A stretch of DNA of 10,339 nucleotides from NCBI GenBank assembly GCA_002712845.1, contig PAUV01000033.1, positions 20,848-31,186 on the forward strand, written 5' to 3'. The translations under genes were made by a program, and so were the position numbers. This DNA is from Rhodopirellula sp. (lineage in GTDB: Bacteria; Planctomycetota; Planctomycetia; Pirellulales; Pirellulaceae). The notes under the pieces were generated by a model. It ran no database searches. It saw only the letters and a list, made by a program, of their open reading frames with translations, and had not been told where the DNA came from. Positions 1 to 6,101 of this stretch are shown in pieces (positions within the stretch are counted from its first letter, which is position 1; each line of letters opens with the position of its first letter).

Positions 1-536
1 ATCAGGCTAGGCTTGTCAAGAAAACTGATCGCCAAGCCATAGGTTCCTTGCAAGCGGGCAAGCGTCGTTTGAACCGCATTCAAATAACGGACATTAGGTT
101 TCCCTGCAACCTCAGGAGAGTTCTTGAGATTCTCTGCCAGCAAGTGGGCAATCACCTCACTGTCAGTTTCGGACCGAAAGGAATACCCTTTCTCGATCAA
201 TTCAGTCTTAAGCGTTTGAAAGTTTTCGATCACACCGTTGTGAACGAGTACCACCTCGCCATCACCGCCCAGATGGGGGTGGGCGTTAGGCTCGGTGGCC
301 GAGCCGTGCGTCGCCCAACGCGTGTGACCAATCCCCACAGAGCCAGATCGTGGCGTTTCGTCCAGTCGGCCAGCCAACGCATCAATTCTTCCCACCGAAC
401 GAGTCACGCCAAGCGATTGACCAGTGTGTATTGCCAAGCCCGAGCTGTCGTAGCCGCGATATTCCAGCCGACGGAGCCCCTCAACTAAAAAAGGAGAGGC
501 TTGACTTGTTCCGACGTAACCAACAATTCCACACAT
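1..536 (-). CDS. glmS: Glucosamine-fructose-6-phosphate aminotransferase (isomerizing), N-terminal part
   Basis: GlmS makes glucosamine-6-phosphate from fructose-6-phosphate and glutamine, the first committed step to UDP-GlcNAc, in the cytoplasm. About 178 codons are visible; the rest, including both SIS (sugar isomerase) domains, lies beyond the left edge. The start ATG at 534-536 gives MCGIVGYVG, so Cys2 becomes the N-terminal nucleophile of a class II glutamine amidotransferase after Met removal. Further hallmarks are LEYRGYDSSGLA (24-35), GIGHTRWATHGSATEPNAHPH (starting at 68), the oxyanion-hole pair N100-G101 in HNGVIEN, and the SETDSEV motif with D125. These fit GlmS better than PurF or AsnB, which lack the EYRGYDSSG signature. 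The gene lies 189 bp downstream of the methyltransferase-like gene on the same strand. Only a weak GAG precedes the start. I see no glmS ribozyme core in the leader. Confidence 0.95.
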   Translation of the reverse strand, partial: MCGIVGYVGTSQASPFLVEGLRRLEYRGYDSSGLAIHTGQSLGVTRSVGRIDALAGRLDETPRSGSVGIGHTRWATHGSATEPNAHPHLGGDGEVVLVHNGVIENFQTLKTELIEKGYSFRSETDSEVIAHLLAENLKNSPEVAGKPNVRYLNAVQTTLARLQGTYGLAISFLDKPSL

Positions 537-631
537 CTTGCTGTTATCTCAATTCAGGACCTGTTTCCGACTGCACCGGCTCGCTCGGCAGACGCATTGT
601 CACGAGGCGAGTTCTACGCCCGACTAGCTCG

Positions 632-659
632 ATACTGAACAAAAAAGCAGATAGGTCAA
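632..659 (-). promoter_or_regulatory. Candidate sigma70-type promoter for glmS
   Basis: Read on the minus strand, TTGACC (654-659; five of six matches to the -35 consensus) is followed after 16 bp by CAGTAT (632-637; three of six matches to the -10 consensus, keeping the important second A and last T). Transcription from it would give a leader of roughly 90 nt before the glmS start. The spacer holds a T6 run. The -10 match is weak and planctomycete promoters are poorly defined, so this is only a candidate. Confidence 0.25.
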
Positions 660-725
660 GCAAAAAAGTATCGCATGAAACCGCTTGCAGGGAATTCGCC
701 TGCGGAGAACACATTTTGGGAAGAA

Positions 726-1343
726 TCAAGCCGCTCGACGAGAGTCATTTCCGATGGATACTTCCATGAGACTCCACGTATCGTTTCGAGAGACAAGCAC
801 GCCCGTTCCTTCGTGAGAAATCCGAGCGAGCATTCCTGTGACTGCAGGGTTATTGTCAATCGCGCTGGCGTTGGCCACGAGAATCAGATCAACGGACCCG
901 ATGGTGTGAGCGATCTTCGTCAAACCTCGATCAACTGGGCCCGGGAATAGCTGTGGATGAAGGTTGTGGTTCCGCAGTCTCTGGTGAAATTGCTTCAGGT
1001 TCACGCCACCCGCCATTTCAAATTCATCAACCGCATAGTAGCGGATGGAGTCGGATTGACGAGAAAGTGTCTCCATCACGGCGATTGCCTGTGAGCCATC
1101 GCCCACACCAACTTCCAGAACGGAATGAACACTGAGCGGTTTCAAGAGCTTGCACAGCCCACTGTGGGGGCCACCGCCAAACATCCCGAAGGTTGTTTTC
1201 GTGGGGCGTTTGACCGCCTTTGACGGACTCTTCGCGGAGGTTTGTGAAACCTGCGTTGTCGGATTCTGAGATTCCTCTGCCTTGGGCTCTGGCGTAGTAG
1301 TGGATTGACCCCGAAGAGAATTCCAGAGTTTCAACAACGGCAT
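726..1343 (-). CDS. Class I SAM-dependent methyltransferase-like protein
   Basis: This 205-residue, probably cytoplasmic protein has no recognisable signal peptide. Residues 11-50 are a low-complexity linker rich in Ser, Thr, Pro and Lys. Then comes a Rossmann-type core: VLEVGVGDG (75-83) fits methyltransferase motif I (the glycine-rich SAM loop), YYAVDEFEM (102-110) fits the beta-2 strand with the ribose-binding acid (D105), and VDLILV (151-156) fits the beta-4 strand. The chain is short for the fold and ends soon after GVLVSRNDTW, so the C-terminal strands are abbreviated; it may be a reduced or non-catalytic version. The substrate cannot be told. The ATG at 1341-1343 is used because an in-frame TGA lies a few codons upstream; only a weak GGGG sits about 9 nt before it. 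It is the gene upstream of glmS, but 189 bp separate them, so co-transcription is uncertain. Confidence 0.7.
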   Translation of the reverse strand: MPLLKLWNSLRGQSTTTPEPKAEESQNPTTQVSQTSAKSPSKAVKRPTKTTFGMFGGGPHSGLCKLLKPLSVHSVLEVGVGDGSQAIAVMETLSRQSDSIRYYAVDEFEMAGGVNLKQFHQRLRNHNLHPQLFPGPVDRGLTKIAHTIGSVDLILVANASAIDNNPAVTGMLARISHEGTGVLVSRNDTWSLMEVSIGNDSRRAA

Positions 1344-1761
1344 CAGAAAATACCCCGATCAGACGCATGTAAGAGACACAACCACAGCTTTTGAAGTATC
1401 GGACGATCGGGGGCCAGAACTCGATTGGTTTCCCGCTGGGTCAGGTTAGGCGATTCGTGGGGGAGTCTTCGTTCTGTGCACACTGTGCTAGCAAATAAAT
1501 GTGCCCCCCTCAAAACTGATTTGACTGCCAATCAACACCAAAGAACCGCATCACCGCAGAAAAAGATTTATGTTCAGCTTAAGTCGGTAGCGTGAGCGGA
1601 ACAGGCTGCAAAATAAATCCACTGTGGGATAGACGACGATTGGCTTGTGTTTTTAAGGAGCGTTTTGTTCGAGGCACGGGCTATCCCGCTATCCGTAAAA
1701 ATTGCCGATCAGGTATCGCTGCTCGAGTACTTTCAGCTTCGGCATACGAGCCGAGTAGGTT

Positions 1762-1829
1762 TCACTGCGGCGAAGTAGTGCCTCCGCAGTGACTGCACTT
1801 GCAGGGGTGAGCAGTGGACACCGCAGTGA
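1762..1829. repeat. Inverted and direct copies of TCACTGCGG
   Basis: TCACTGCGG at 1762-1770 is followed by its exact inverse CCGCAGTGA at 1784-1792, giving a 9-bp stem with a 13-nt loop. A second CCGCAGTGA lies at 1821-1829. The same 9-mer recurs at 9561-9569 in the other long intergenic region. The stems are not followed by a T tract, so they do not look like ordinary intrinsic terminators. Confidence 0.6.
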
Positions 1830-1830
1830 C

Positions 1831-1856
1831 ACTGGAAGTCTGAGCGAGCTTCCAGT
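1831..1856 (+). terminator. Perfect 8-bp hairpin downstream of the sulfatase gene
   Basis: ACTGGAAG (1831-1838) pairs perfectly with CTTCCAGT (1849-1856) around a 10-nt loop. On the plus strand it is followed by TTTGTTC, the polarity of a weak intrinsic terminator; on the minus strand, where it would serve the sulfatase gene ending at 1943, no T run follows. It may therefore be an RNA 3'-end stabiliser or a rho-linked structure for the sulfatase transcript instead. The hairpin is certain as sequence; its role is inferred. Confidence 0.35.
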
Positions 1857-1886
1857 TTGTTCTGCGGCCCAGTTTGTTTTTCGGCC
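1853..1886. repeat. Tandem duplication of a 17-bp unit
   Basis: CAGTTTGTTCTGCGGCC (1853-1869) is directly followed by CAGTTTGTTTTTCGGCC (1870-1886): two head-to-tail copies with two mismatches. The first six bases of a possible third copy diverge after CAGT. The first unit overlaps the 3' arm of the hairpin at 1831-1856. Confidence 0.75.
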
Positions 1887-1942
1887 CAGTAGTCAACAAT
1901 GGAAACGCAAACCACCTGATCGAGAGTTTGCTGTCGTGTTGT

Positions 1943-3376
1943 CTACTTGTCGTTCTTAAACCATGGGCGACGCGCGTTCATAGTGATTTCATCGTCGAGT
2001 TGCTTCATCCTTTGTTGCAAGCGATCCACAATTTCAGGGTGTTTGGAAGCAAGGTTGTTTTGTTCTCCGATATCTTTGCCAAGGTCAAAAAGCATGAATT
2101 GTGGTTTTGCCTTTGCTGCCGTTGCATTTTTCTGATTTCTGCGTTGCCTTGGTTTTTTAACCAGCAGTTTCCAGTTGTCTTGCCTCAGGCCTTCGAGGTT
2201 ACCCTGCGACGTGTAGTGCACGAATTCATTTCGTGGTGACTGCTCTGTTTTACCCATCCACAGCTTGGACACATCGATACCATCGATCTTGTTCTGTTTT
2301 GGCAGCGGTTTATTGGTAAGAGCAGCAATCGTTGGAAGCACATCGATCGTTCCTGTCAACTCGTCACAAACCGTTCCAGCTGGAATTCCTGGTCCACGAA
2401 TCAGGCAGGGAACTCGTTGACCGCCCTCAAAGGTTGTTCCTTTGCCTTCGCGAAGAGGGCCAGCAGATCCACCATGATGTTTGAACGGTAGCCAGGGTCC
2501 GTTATCGGTCGTATAGATAACGTAGGTGTTGTCAGAAAGCTTCAGTTCATCCAGCGTATTGAGTAGTCGACCAACCTCTGAGTCGATGTGCTCGATCACG
2601 TTGATATAAGCATTCAACGGGTTGGGGTCGCGGACATCATCAGGAACATAAAGGGGTATGTGGGGCATGGAGTGTGGAAGATAAACAAAGAAAGATTCAT
2701 CACGGTGTTTCGTGATGAAGTCGATTGCATTCTGTGTGTATCTTCGAGTCACTGTTCGCTGATCGACGGGCAGCTCAATGATTTCTTCATCCTTGATCAG
2801 TGGCGTTTTCCATTTGGTCAAAGTGGATTCAGGATCTTTCCAAAGAATATCCATTCCAGCAGCACCACCTTGCGGTTTCCCCTTGTTGTCGGGATGGTTC
2901 ATGTCGTTGGAGTAAGGGATACCCAAGTAGGTATCAAAACCATTCGATGTTGGTAGTACTTCTGGGTGGTGTCCCAGGTGCCATTTCCCGAAGCAAGCCG
3001 TAGCGTAGCCTTGTGATTTCAAGTGATCTGCGATTGTATGTTCGCTTGGGTTCAAGCCCTTGGTAGATGTCGGAAACAAAACGTGCTGGTGCATCCCTAC
3101 CCGTTTCGGGTAGCAACCCGTCAGCAGTGCGGCCCGAGACGGTGTGCAGACAGGCGAAGCAACCATGAAACTGGTGAATTTCCGGCCCTCCTCGGCCAAC
3201 CGATCGACGTTTGGCGTTTGAATTGTCTCGGATCCAAAACAACTCAGGTCTCCGTATCCTTGATCGTCGGCGAAAATGATGACGAAGTTTGGATCGGATG
3301 CGTATGCTTTACCAACGCAGAAAAAGAGAGCGGCACAAATTGACAGGCAAAAAAGTAATTTTGTCGAGCTTTTCAT
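1943..3376 (-). CDS. Secreted type I (formylglycine) sulfatase, arylsulfatase A-like
   Basis: This 477-residue protein hydrolyses sulfate esters, probably on a sulfated polysaccharide or other organic sulfate outside the cytoplasm; the exact substrate cannot be read from sequence. Residues 1-26 form a signal peptide (Lys-containing start, hydrophobic 7-22, cleavage likely after AYA at 24-26). The sulfatase fold follows: FADDQGYGD with metal ligands D37 and D38; CTPSR at 77-81, where C77 would be converted to formylglycine; GKWHLG (130-135) with K131 and H133; PHSMPHIP with H235 and H239; TTDNG with D291 and N292; and K312 in REGKGTTFEGG. The C-terminal LFDLGKDIGEQNNLA (429-443) is typical of the family. 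A basic insert spans about 408-424. All expected catalytic residues are present, so it should be active if a maturase is encoded elsewhere. AAGG (3386-3389) sits 9 nt before the ATG. The gene is divergent from the pseudoenzyme gene starting at 3711. Confidence 0.96.
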   Translation of the reverse strand: MKSSTKLLFCLSICAALFFCVGKAYASDPNFVIIFADDQGYGDLSCFGSETIQTPNVDRLAEEGRKFTSFMVASPVCTPSRAALLTGCYPKRVGMHQHVLFPTSTKGLNPSEHTIADHLKSQGYATACFGKWHLGHHPEVLPTSNGFDTYLGIPYSNDMNHPDNKGKPQGGAAGMDILWKDPESTLTKWKTPLIKDEEIIELPVDQRTVTRRYTQNAIDFITKHRDESFFVYLPHSMPHIPLYVPDDVRDPNPLNAYINVIEHIDSEVGRLLNTLDELKLSDNTYVIYTTDNGPWLPFKHHGGSAGPLREGKGTTFEGGQRVPCLIRGPGIPAGTVCDELTGTIDVLPTIAALTNKPLPKQNKIDGIDVSKLWMGKTEQSPRNEFVHYTSQGNLEGLRQDNWKLLVKKPRQRRNQKNATAAKAKPQFMLFDLGKDIGEQNNLASKHPEIVDRLQQRMKQLDDEITMNARRPWFKNDK

Positions 3377-3710
3377 GTGGGCTGACCTTGAGGGGAGTGA
3401 ATCAAGATGGTTCCACAGTTTAGCATGGAGAATCCTGATTCAGTGATCACAATGAACCTTTCGGCAGGATTGCTGATGAAGATTGTGATCACGAGACGAA
3501 GATGAGTCGTGAGGAAATGCCAAAGTTCGGTAACGAGAATTATCAAAAAGTTTTATCATTCGCAGGTCCCGAGCGAAATTGAATGATGCTAAGTGGGCGG
3601 TCACAGATCCCCGGTGTGGACTATCGGATGGGGAGTTTTAATCAGATCTTTTGCGACCCTATGCAGGTTTCAGGTAGCAGAAGATCACGCCATTCACGTT
3701 GGAGTAATGA
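3377..3710. promoter_or_regulatory. Divergent promoter region between the sulfatase and pseudoenzyme genes
   Basis: These 334 bp must carry promoters for both genes. For the sulfatase, the minus strand offers TGCTAAACT (3417-3425), an extended -10-like element with four of six matches to TATAAT, about 40-50 bp upstream of the start and with no good -35. On the plus strand, GGAG (3701-3704) is a well-spaced ribosome binding site for the ATG at 3711. GAATC-CT-GATTC (3430-3441) forms a small 5-2-5 palindrome beside the twin GTGATCAC sites. I found no convincing sigma70 promoter for the plus-strand gene. Confidence 0.4.
3443..3492. promoter_or_regulatory. Twin GTGATCAC palindromes, candidate operator pair
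   Basis: The perfect palindrome GTGATCAC occurs at 3443-3450 and again at 3485-3492, exactly 42 bp start to start, which is four turns of B-DNA. Each copy carries AAT/ATT on its inner side, so the whole is also a perfect 11-bp inverted repeat (GTGATCACAAT at 3443-3453, ATTGTGATCAC at 3482-3492). The left copy would overlap the -35 region of the candidate sulfatase promoter. This arrangement suits cooperative binding of a dimeric regulator on one DNA face, perhaps controlling both divergent genes. The factor is unknown. Confidence 0.5.
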
Positions 3711-5420
3711 ATGACACGCCCGTCTTTTCAATCACGCATCGTTTTTGGTGTGGTAAAGATTGCTGATTCCGTCTTGAACGATTTCATGCAGTTGTCGACG
3801 GGGAAAGACAATGTCGCGTCCTGCAATCTGTTTCAACGCATTGACCTTGGCCATGTTGCTGCGACTACGTCGTTACTGACAGGATACGAGCCAAAAGTTC
3901 ATGGTGTTTTCACGTATCTTGTGCCAACTGGGGATGTTCCGCGAGCTGATCGTGGCTTATTGGTTGAAAGGGGGCTGAGGAAAATTGCCTCTCGGGATTT
4001 TGGAGCACCGCCCCTATGGTCGCTGCTGGAGGAACTTGGCACTCGTTGTGCTGTGGTGGGGTGGCCACTTGCTGATGAGACGATTTTGAGACCCAAGGGC
4101 AAGGCAAGTGGCCCAGGTCTTACTCCTCAGAATCTCGATTGCGTGCTCGAAACAATGCGTGCGGTGTGCGAGGACGAATGCGAAACAAGGTGCATCTGCT
4201 TTTATCATGACGGCATTCATGTCATCAACGAACCTAATCGGCAAAAAGGTTCTGTTGATCAACCTGAAAAAAAACTTAATTTAGAGCCACAAAAGAGTCT
4301 TCAACAAAATGAGCTGGCAGAAGCAACCGAGCCTACAACCGAGGCTCAGGCAGAGGCTTTGCTTGCTTGGGTCGAGGCGATGCAGAAAGCAACCACGAGC
4401 GACAATGTGCTAATCGCACTTGTGGGGGAAAAACGTGGCGTGTATCTGCTGTTGGGTGAGCGGTGTACCGAACTACAACAAACGGGTGGAAGACTTGTAA
4501 GTGCTGCACCGACCATTCTTGATATTCTTGGGTTGTCCGACGGTGCCGACCTACCGGGTAGGTCACTTCTTTGGCAGGCTGATTCTGAGTCCAACCGAGT
4601 GGAACCTGTTGCTGGGCGTGGAGCCTCAGAGTCAAAAACTCAAATGACAGACATTTTCAAGAAAGCGTCCAGTCATTTGAGGCTAGGCGAAGGCGGCAAA
4701 CTCTATCGTAGTGTTGTTTATAACTATTTGATTCGTAATTTTTGGGTCGCCGCTCACACTGGTGGTCTCACAACGGCACGTGATTTTTCGCAGGAAATTT
4801 TGGACTTGCAATCCAGTCCGATAAATCTATTTCGTCTCGCGTTAATCCAGAAAAGGCTCGAGGCGCATGCTGAGTGTCAAGCACTGTTATCTCAGTTGAG
4901 TACCGAATTTGAGAGCTCGAAAATTGGTAGTTTGGCACCGCTTCTCAGTCCAGCGGCAAACTCGGTTTCTGAGTTGTCCGTGATTCTTGATCAGAATCCA
5001 CATGCAATGGGTAAGAATGCGATTGAGCAAATTGTTTGTGCGAGGGCAGCCGGTCATGTTGGCCGTGTCGATGAGGTAATCTCAAGACTTCGCTCCCCTT
5101 TGCTGAACGGATATCTGTTTCCGTCTGATCGATTGCTGCTCGCCAAGCACTGCTTGAATCGTAATCAGACTAATGATGTTTCTATCGCTTTAAGAGCTTG
5201 TATGCCGTTTGTAAACTTGTGGCTTGCTCGGCAAACCCGACAAGACACTCGTGCCGCCTTGATTCTTTGCGCGCGAGCGTTGACGGTGAGTGGTCAAAAA
5301 TCAGCATCGAACAAGTTGGTGAGCAAGTTTGTGTCAGGGTTGCCGAGAGAAGATCGTGAAGAAGTTCGGTTTGCAATTGAATGGGAACTCGGAAATGTCC
5401 ACGGCCAAGGCTTACGCTGA
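3711..5420 (+). CDS. Degenerate alkaline-phosphatase-superfamily protein (predicted pseudoenzyme) with helical C-terminal region
   Basis: This 569-residue protein has no signal peptide. Residues about 9-288 follow the fold of type I phosphodiesterases: they line up with the active enzyme encoded at 6102-9080 through TTSLLTGYEPKVHGVF (52-67), PPLWSLLEELGTRCAVVGWP (100-119), FYHDGIH (164-170), DNVLIALVGE (231-240) and AAPTILDILGL (265-275). The catalytic positions are gone: the first metal Asp is K16, the nucleophile Ser is about H48, the His of the D-x3-H pair is V171, and the SDH metal motif is LVG (237-239). The loop carrying the last metal His is deleted. Only D167 remains. Residues 173-220 are a hydrophilic, Glu/Gln-rich insert. 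Residues about 330-560 are helical and TPR-like without clear consensus repeats. The frame is intact over 1.7 kb with a good ribosome binding site (GGAG, 6 nt before ATG), so this is a maintained gene, perhaps a binding or regulatory protein. It is divergent from the sulfatase gene and convergent with the fusion gene. Confidence 0.8.
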   Translation: MTRPSFQSRIVFGVVKIADSVLNDFMQLSTGKDNVASCNLFQRIDLGHVAATTSLLTGYEPKVHGVFTYLVPTGDVPRADRGLLVERGLRKIASRDFGAPPLWSLLEELGTRCAVVGWPLADETILRPKGKASGPGLTPQNLDCVLETMRAVCEDECETRCICFYHDGIHVINEPNRQKGSVDQPEKKLNLEPQKSLQQNELAEATEPTTEAQAEALLAWVEAMQKATTSDNVLIALVGEKRGVYLLLGERCTELQQTGGRLVSAAPTILDILGLSDGADLPGRSLLWQADSESNRVEPVAGRGASESKTQMTDIFKKASSHLRLGEGGKLYRSVVYNYLIRNFWVAAHTGGLTTARDFSQEILDLQSSPINLFRLALIQKRLEAHAECQALLSQLSTEFESSKIGSLAPLLSPAANSVSELSVILDQNPHAMGKNAIEQIVCARAAGHVGRVDEVISRLRSPLLNGYLFPSDRLLLAKHCLNRNQTNDVSIALRACMPFVNLWLARQTRQDTRAALILCARALTVSGQKSASNKLVSKFVSGLPREDREEVRFAIEWELGNVHGQGLR

Positions 5421-5441
5421 TGGAATTCTTGGGGTGTGATT

Positions 5442-5457
5442 GGTCATCCGGCTGACC
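5442..5457 (+). terminator. Weak hairpin after the pseudoenzyme gene
   Basis: GGTCA (5442-5446) pairs with TGACC (5453-5457) around a 6-nt loop, 21 nt after the stop codon. Only GTTC follows, not a real T tract, so termination here is plausible but weak. Confidence 0.25.
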
Positions 5458-5560
5458 GTTCATCCGCGGGGTGTGCTGGCGGCTTGTGGTTGAGATGATC
5501 TCAGGCAGAAAATGAACCCTCTCGCGTCGACCCTCCAGGTATTGTCAACACTCTGATCTT

Positions 5561-5600
5561 TGCCAGCCGGAATTCAACGCGGCCAGCCGGAATTCAACGC
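5561..5600. repeat. 20-bp perfect-phase tandem duplication
   Basis: The 19-mer GCCAGCCGGAATTCAACGC occurs at 5562-5580 and again, identical, at 5582-5600, separated by one base, so the period is 20 bp. It lies in non-coding DNA between the two convergent genes, at the edge of a stretch that looks like inserted or decayed sequence. Origin could be replication slippage or the end of a repeated element. Confidence 0.85.
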
Positions 5601-5865
5601 CTAGTTTGCCACTTGCTCGCGGTTCTTTCGCAACACAGCTCACCAAGATGCATGACTCTCCCAGACCTAGCTTCATCGCTAACACAAGCTTCGCCAGAAG
5701 GTTGATGCGACGGTGAAAAATGCTGTTGCGGTGAAGATTGGCCGACGACCGCGGCAAACAATGGCACGAAACACACAACGACGTGCCGCTTGGTCGGCAA
5801 TGTGTTCTTGGTCATGGTGCCTCTGACCTGCATTGGAAATGCAAAGCGGAACCGCAGCAGGTCTT
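5601..5865. other. Intergenic stretch of uncertain nature, possibly a decayed or repeated element
   Basis: No convincing gene. On the minus strand a 91-codon frame (5594-5869) and an overlapping 77-codon frame (5545-5778) are both open; the first includes a hydrophobic segment HVVVCFVPLFAAVVG. Neither has a recognisable domain or a ribosome binding site, and the two overlap extensively in different frames, so at most one is real. The stretch is bounded on the left by the 20-bp duplication and on the right by the truncated glucosidase remnant, which is what insertion of a foreign or repetitive piece would leave. That reading is inference. Confidence 0.3.
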
Positions 5866-6027
5866 TCATCGCATCGCGATTGGCAGGTCTACTCCTTCGG
5901 GCATTTCCTCAAGGGGCCCCGTGGCTTTGTATACCTGCCAGACACCCCACGCATGAACCGGTGGATTGACGTCACCAAGGTGCTGTTCGTAGGCAGGGAT
6001 TTGGCCATTGAATAGCTTCTCAACCAA
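5866..6027 (-). pseudogene. Fragment of an MGH1/GH63-like glucosidase
   Basis: A 53-codon minus-strand frame has no start codon at its 5' end and ends in TGA at 5866. It contains [15 protein letters not shown] followed by [16 protein letters not shown] (residues about 7-37 of the fragment, 5917-6009). From memory, this matches the signature block of large mannosylglycerate-hydrolase-type glucosidases (GH63-like), where it reads approximately [20 protein letters not shown] followed by VYKMTG. Those enzymes are typically around 800-900 residues, so less than a tenth remains. The similarity stops abruptly near 5917, where the sequence becomes unrelated. It is a dead remnant in the convergent gap between two phosphodiesterase-like genes. 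Confidence 0.6.
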
Positions 6028-6101
6028 TCTCGGCAGCTTTGGTGATTCGCCTCTTCGGGTATGTCAAACGGCTGCAATTGAAGGGCTGGGTCTTGTTCTC
6101 A

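Larger units (their letters stand above)
1344..1942. other. Intergenic region between the sulfatase and methyltransferase-like genes, no convincing gene
   Basis: About 600 bp without an open frame that resembles a protein. The short frames here (for example a GTG-initiated one at 1592-1792 on the plus strand) lack a ribosome binding site, family motifs or sensible composition. The left part must carry the promoter of the methyltransferase-like gene, but I could not find a clear one. The right part, 1760-1890, is packed with inverted and direct repeats listed separately. A small interrupted palindrome, GCACA-c-TGTGC, lies at 1478-1488. Confidence 0.6.

Noticed and set aside
48..488. Plus-strand 146-codon open frame
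   Set aside because: It lies antisense to glmS, whose minus-strand translation is unmistakable; composition is unlike a protein.
537..725. glmS ribozyme in the glmS leader
   Set aside because: The leader is long enough, but I could not find the conserved catalytic core or the expected pseudoknot arrangement.
1027..1368. Minus-strand 113-codon frame with its own ATG at 1368
   Set aside because: Overlaps the methyltransferase-like gene in another frame; that gene shows Rossmann motifs and this frame shows none.
1592..1792. Possible 66-codon plus-strand gene
   Set aside because: GTG start without a ribosome binding site, no family resemblance, and it runs into the repeat cluster at 1762-1792.
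3317..3376. Lipoprotein signal peptide on the sulfatase (Cys at residue 20)
   Set aside because: The residues before Cys20 (Leu-Phe-Phe) do not fit a lipobox, while AYA at 24-26 is a good signal peptidase I site.
3443..3492. CRP/FNR-type binding site (TGTGA-n6-TCACA)
   Set aside because: The half-site word TGTGA is present once with TCAC directly abutting, not with a 6-bp spacer, so the CRP consensus is not met; kept only as an unassigned operator candidate.
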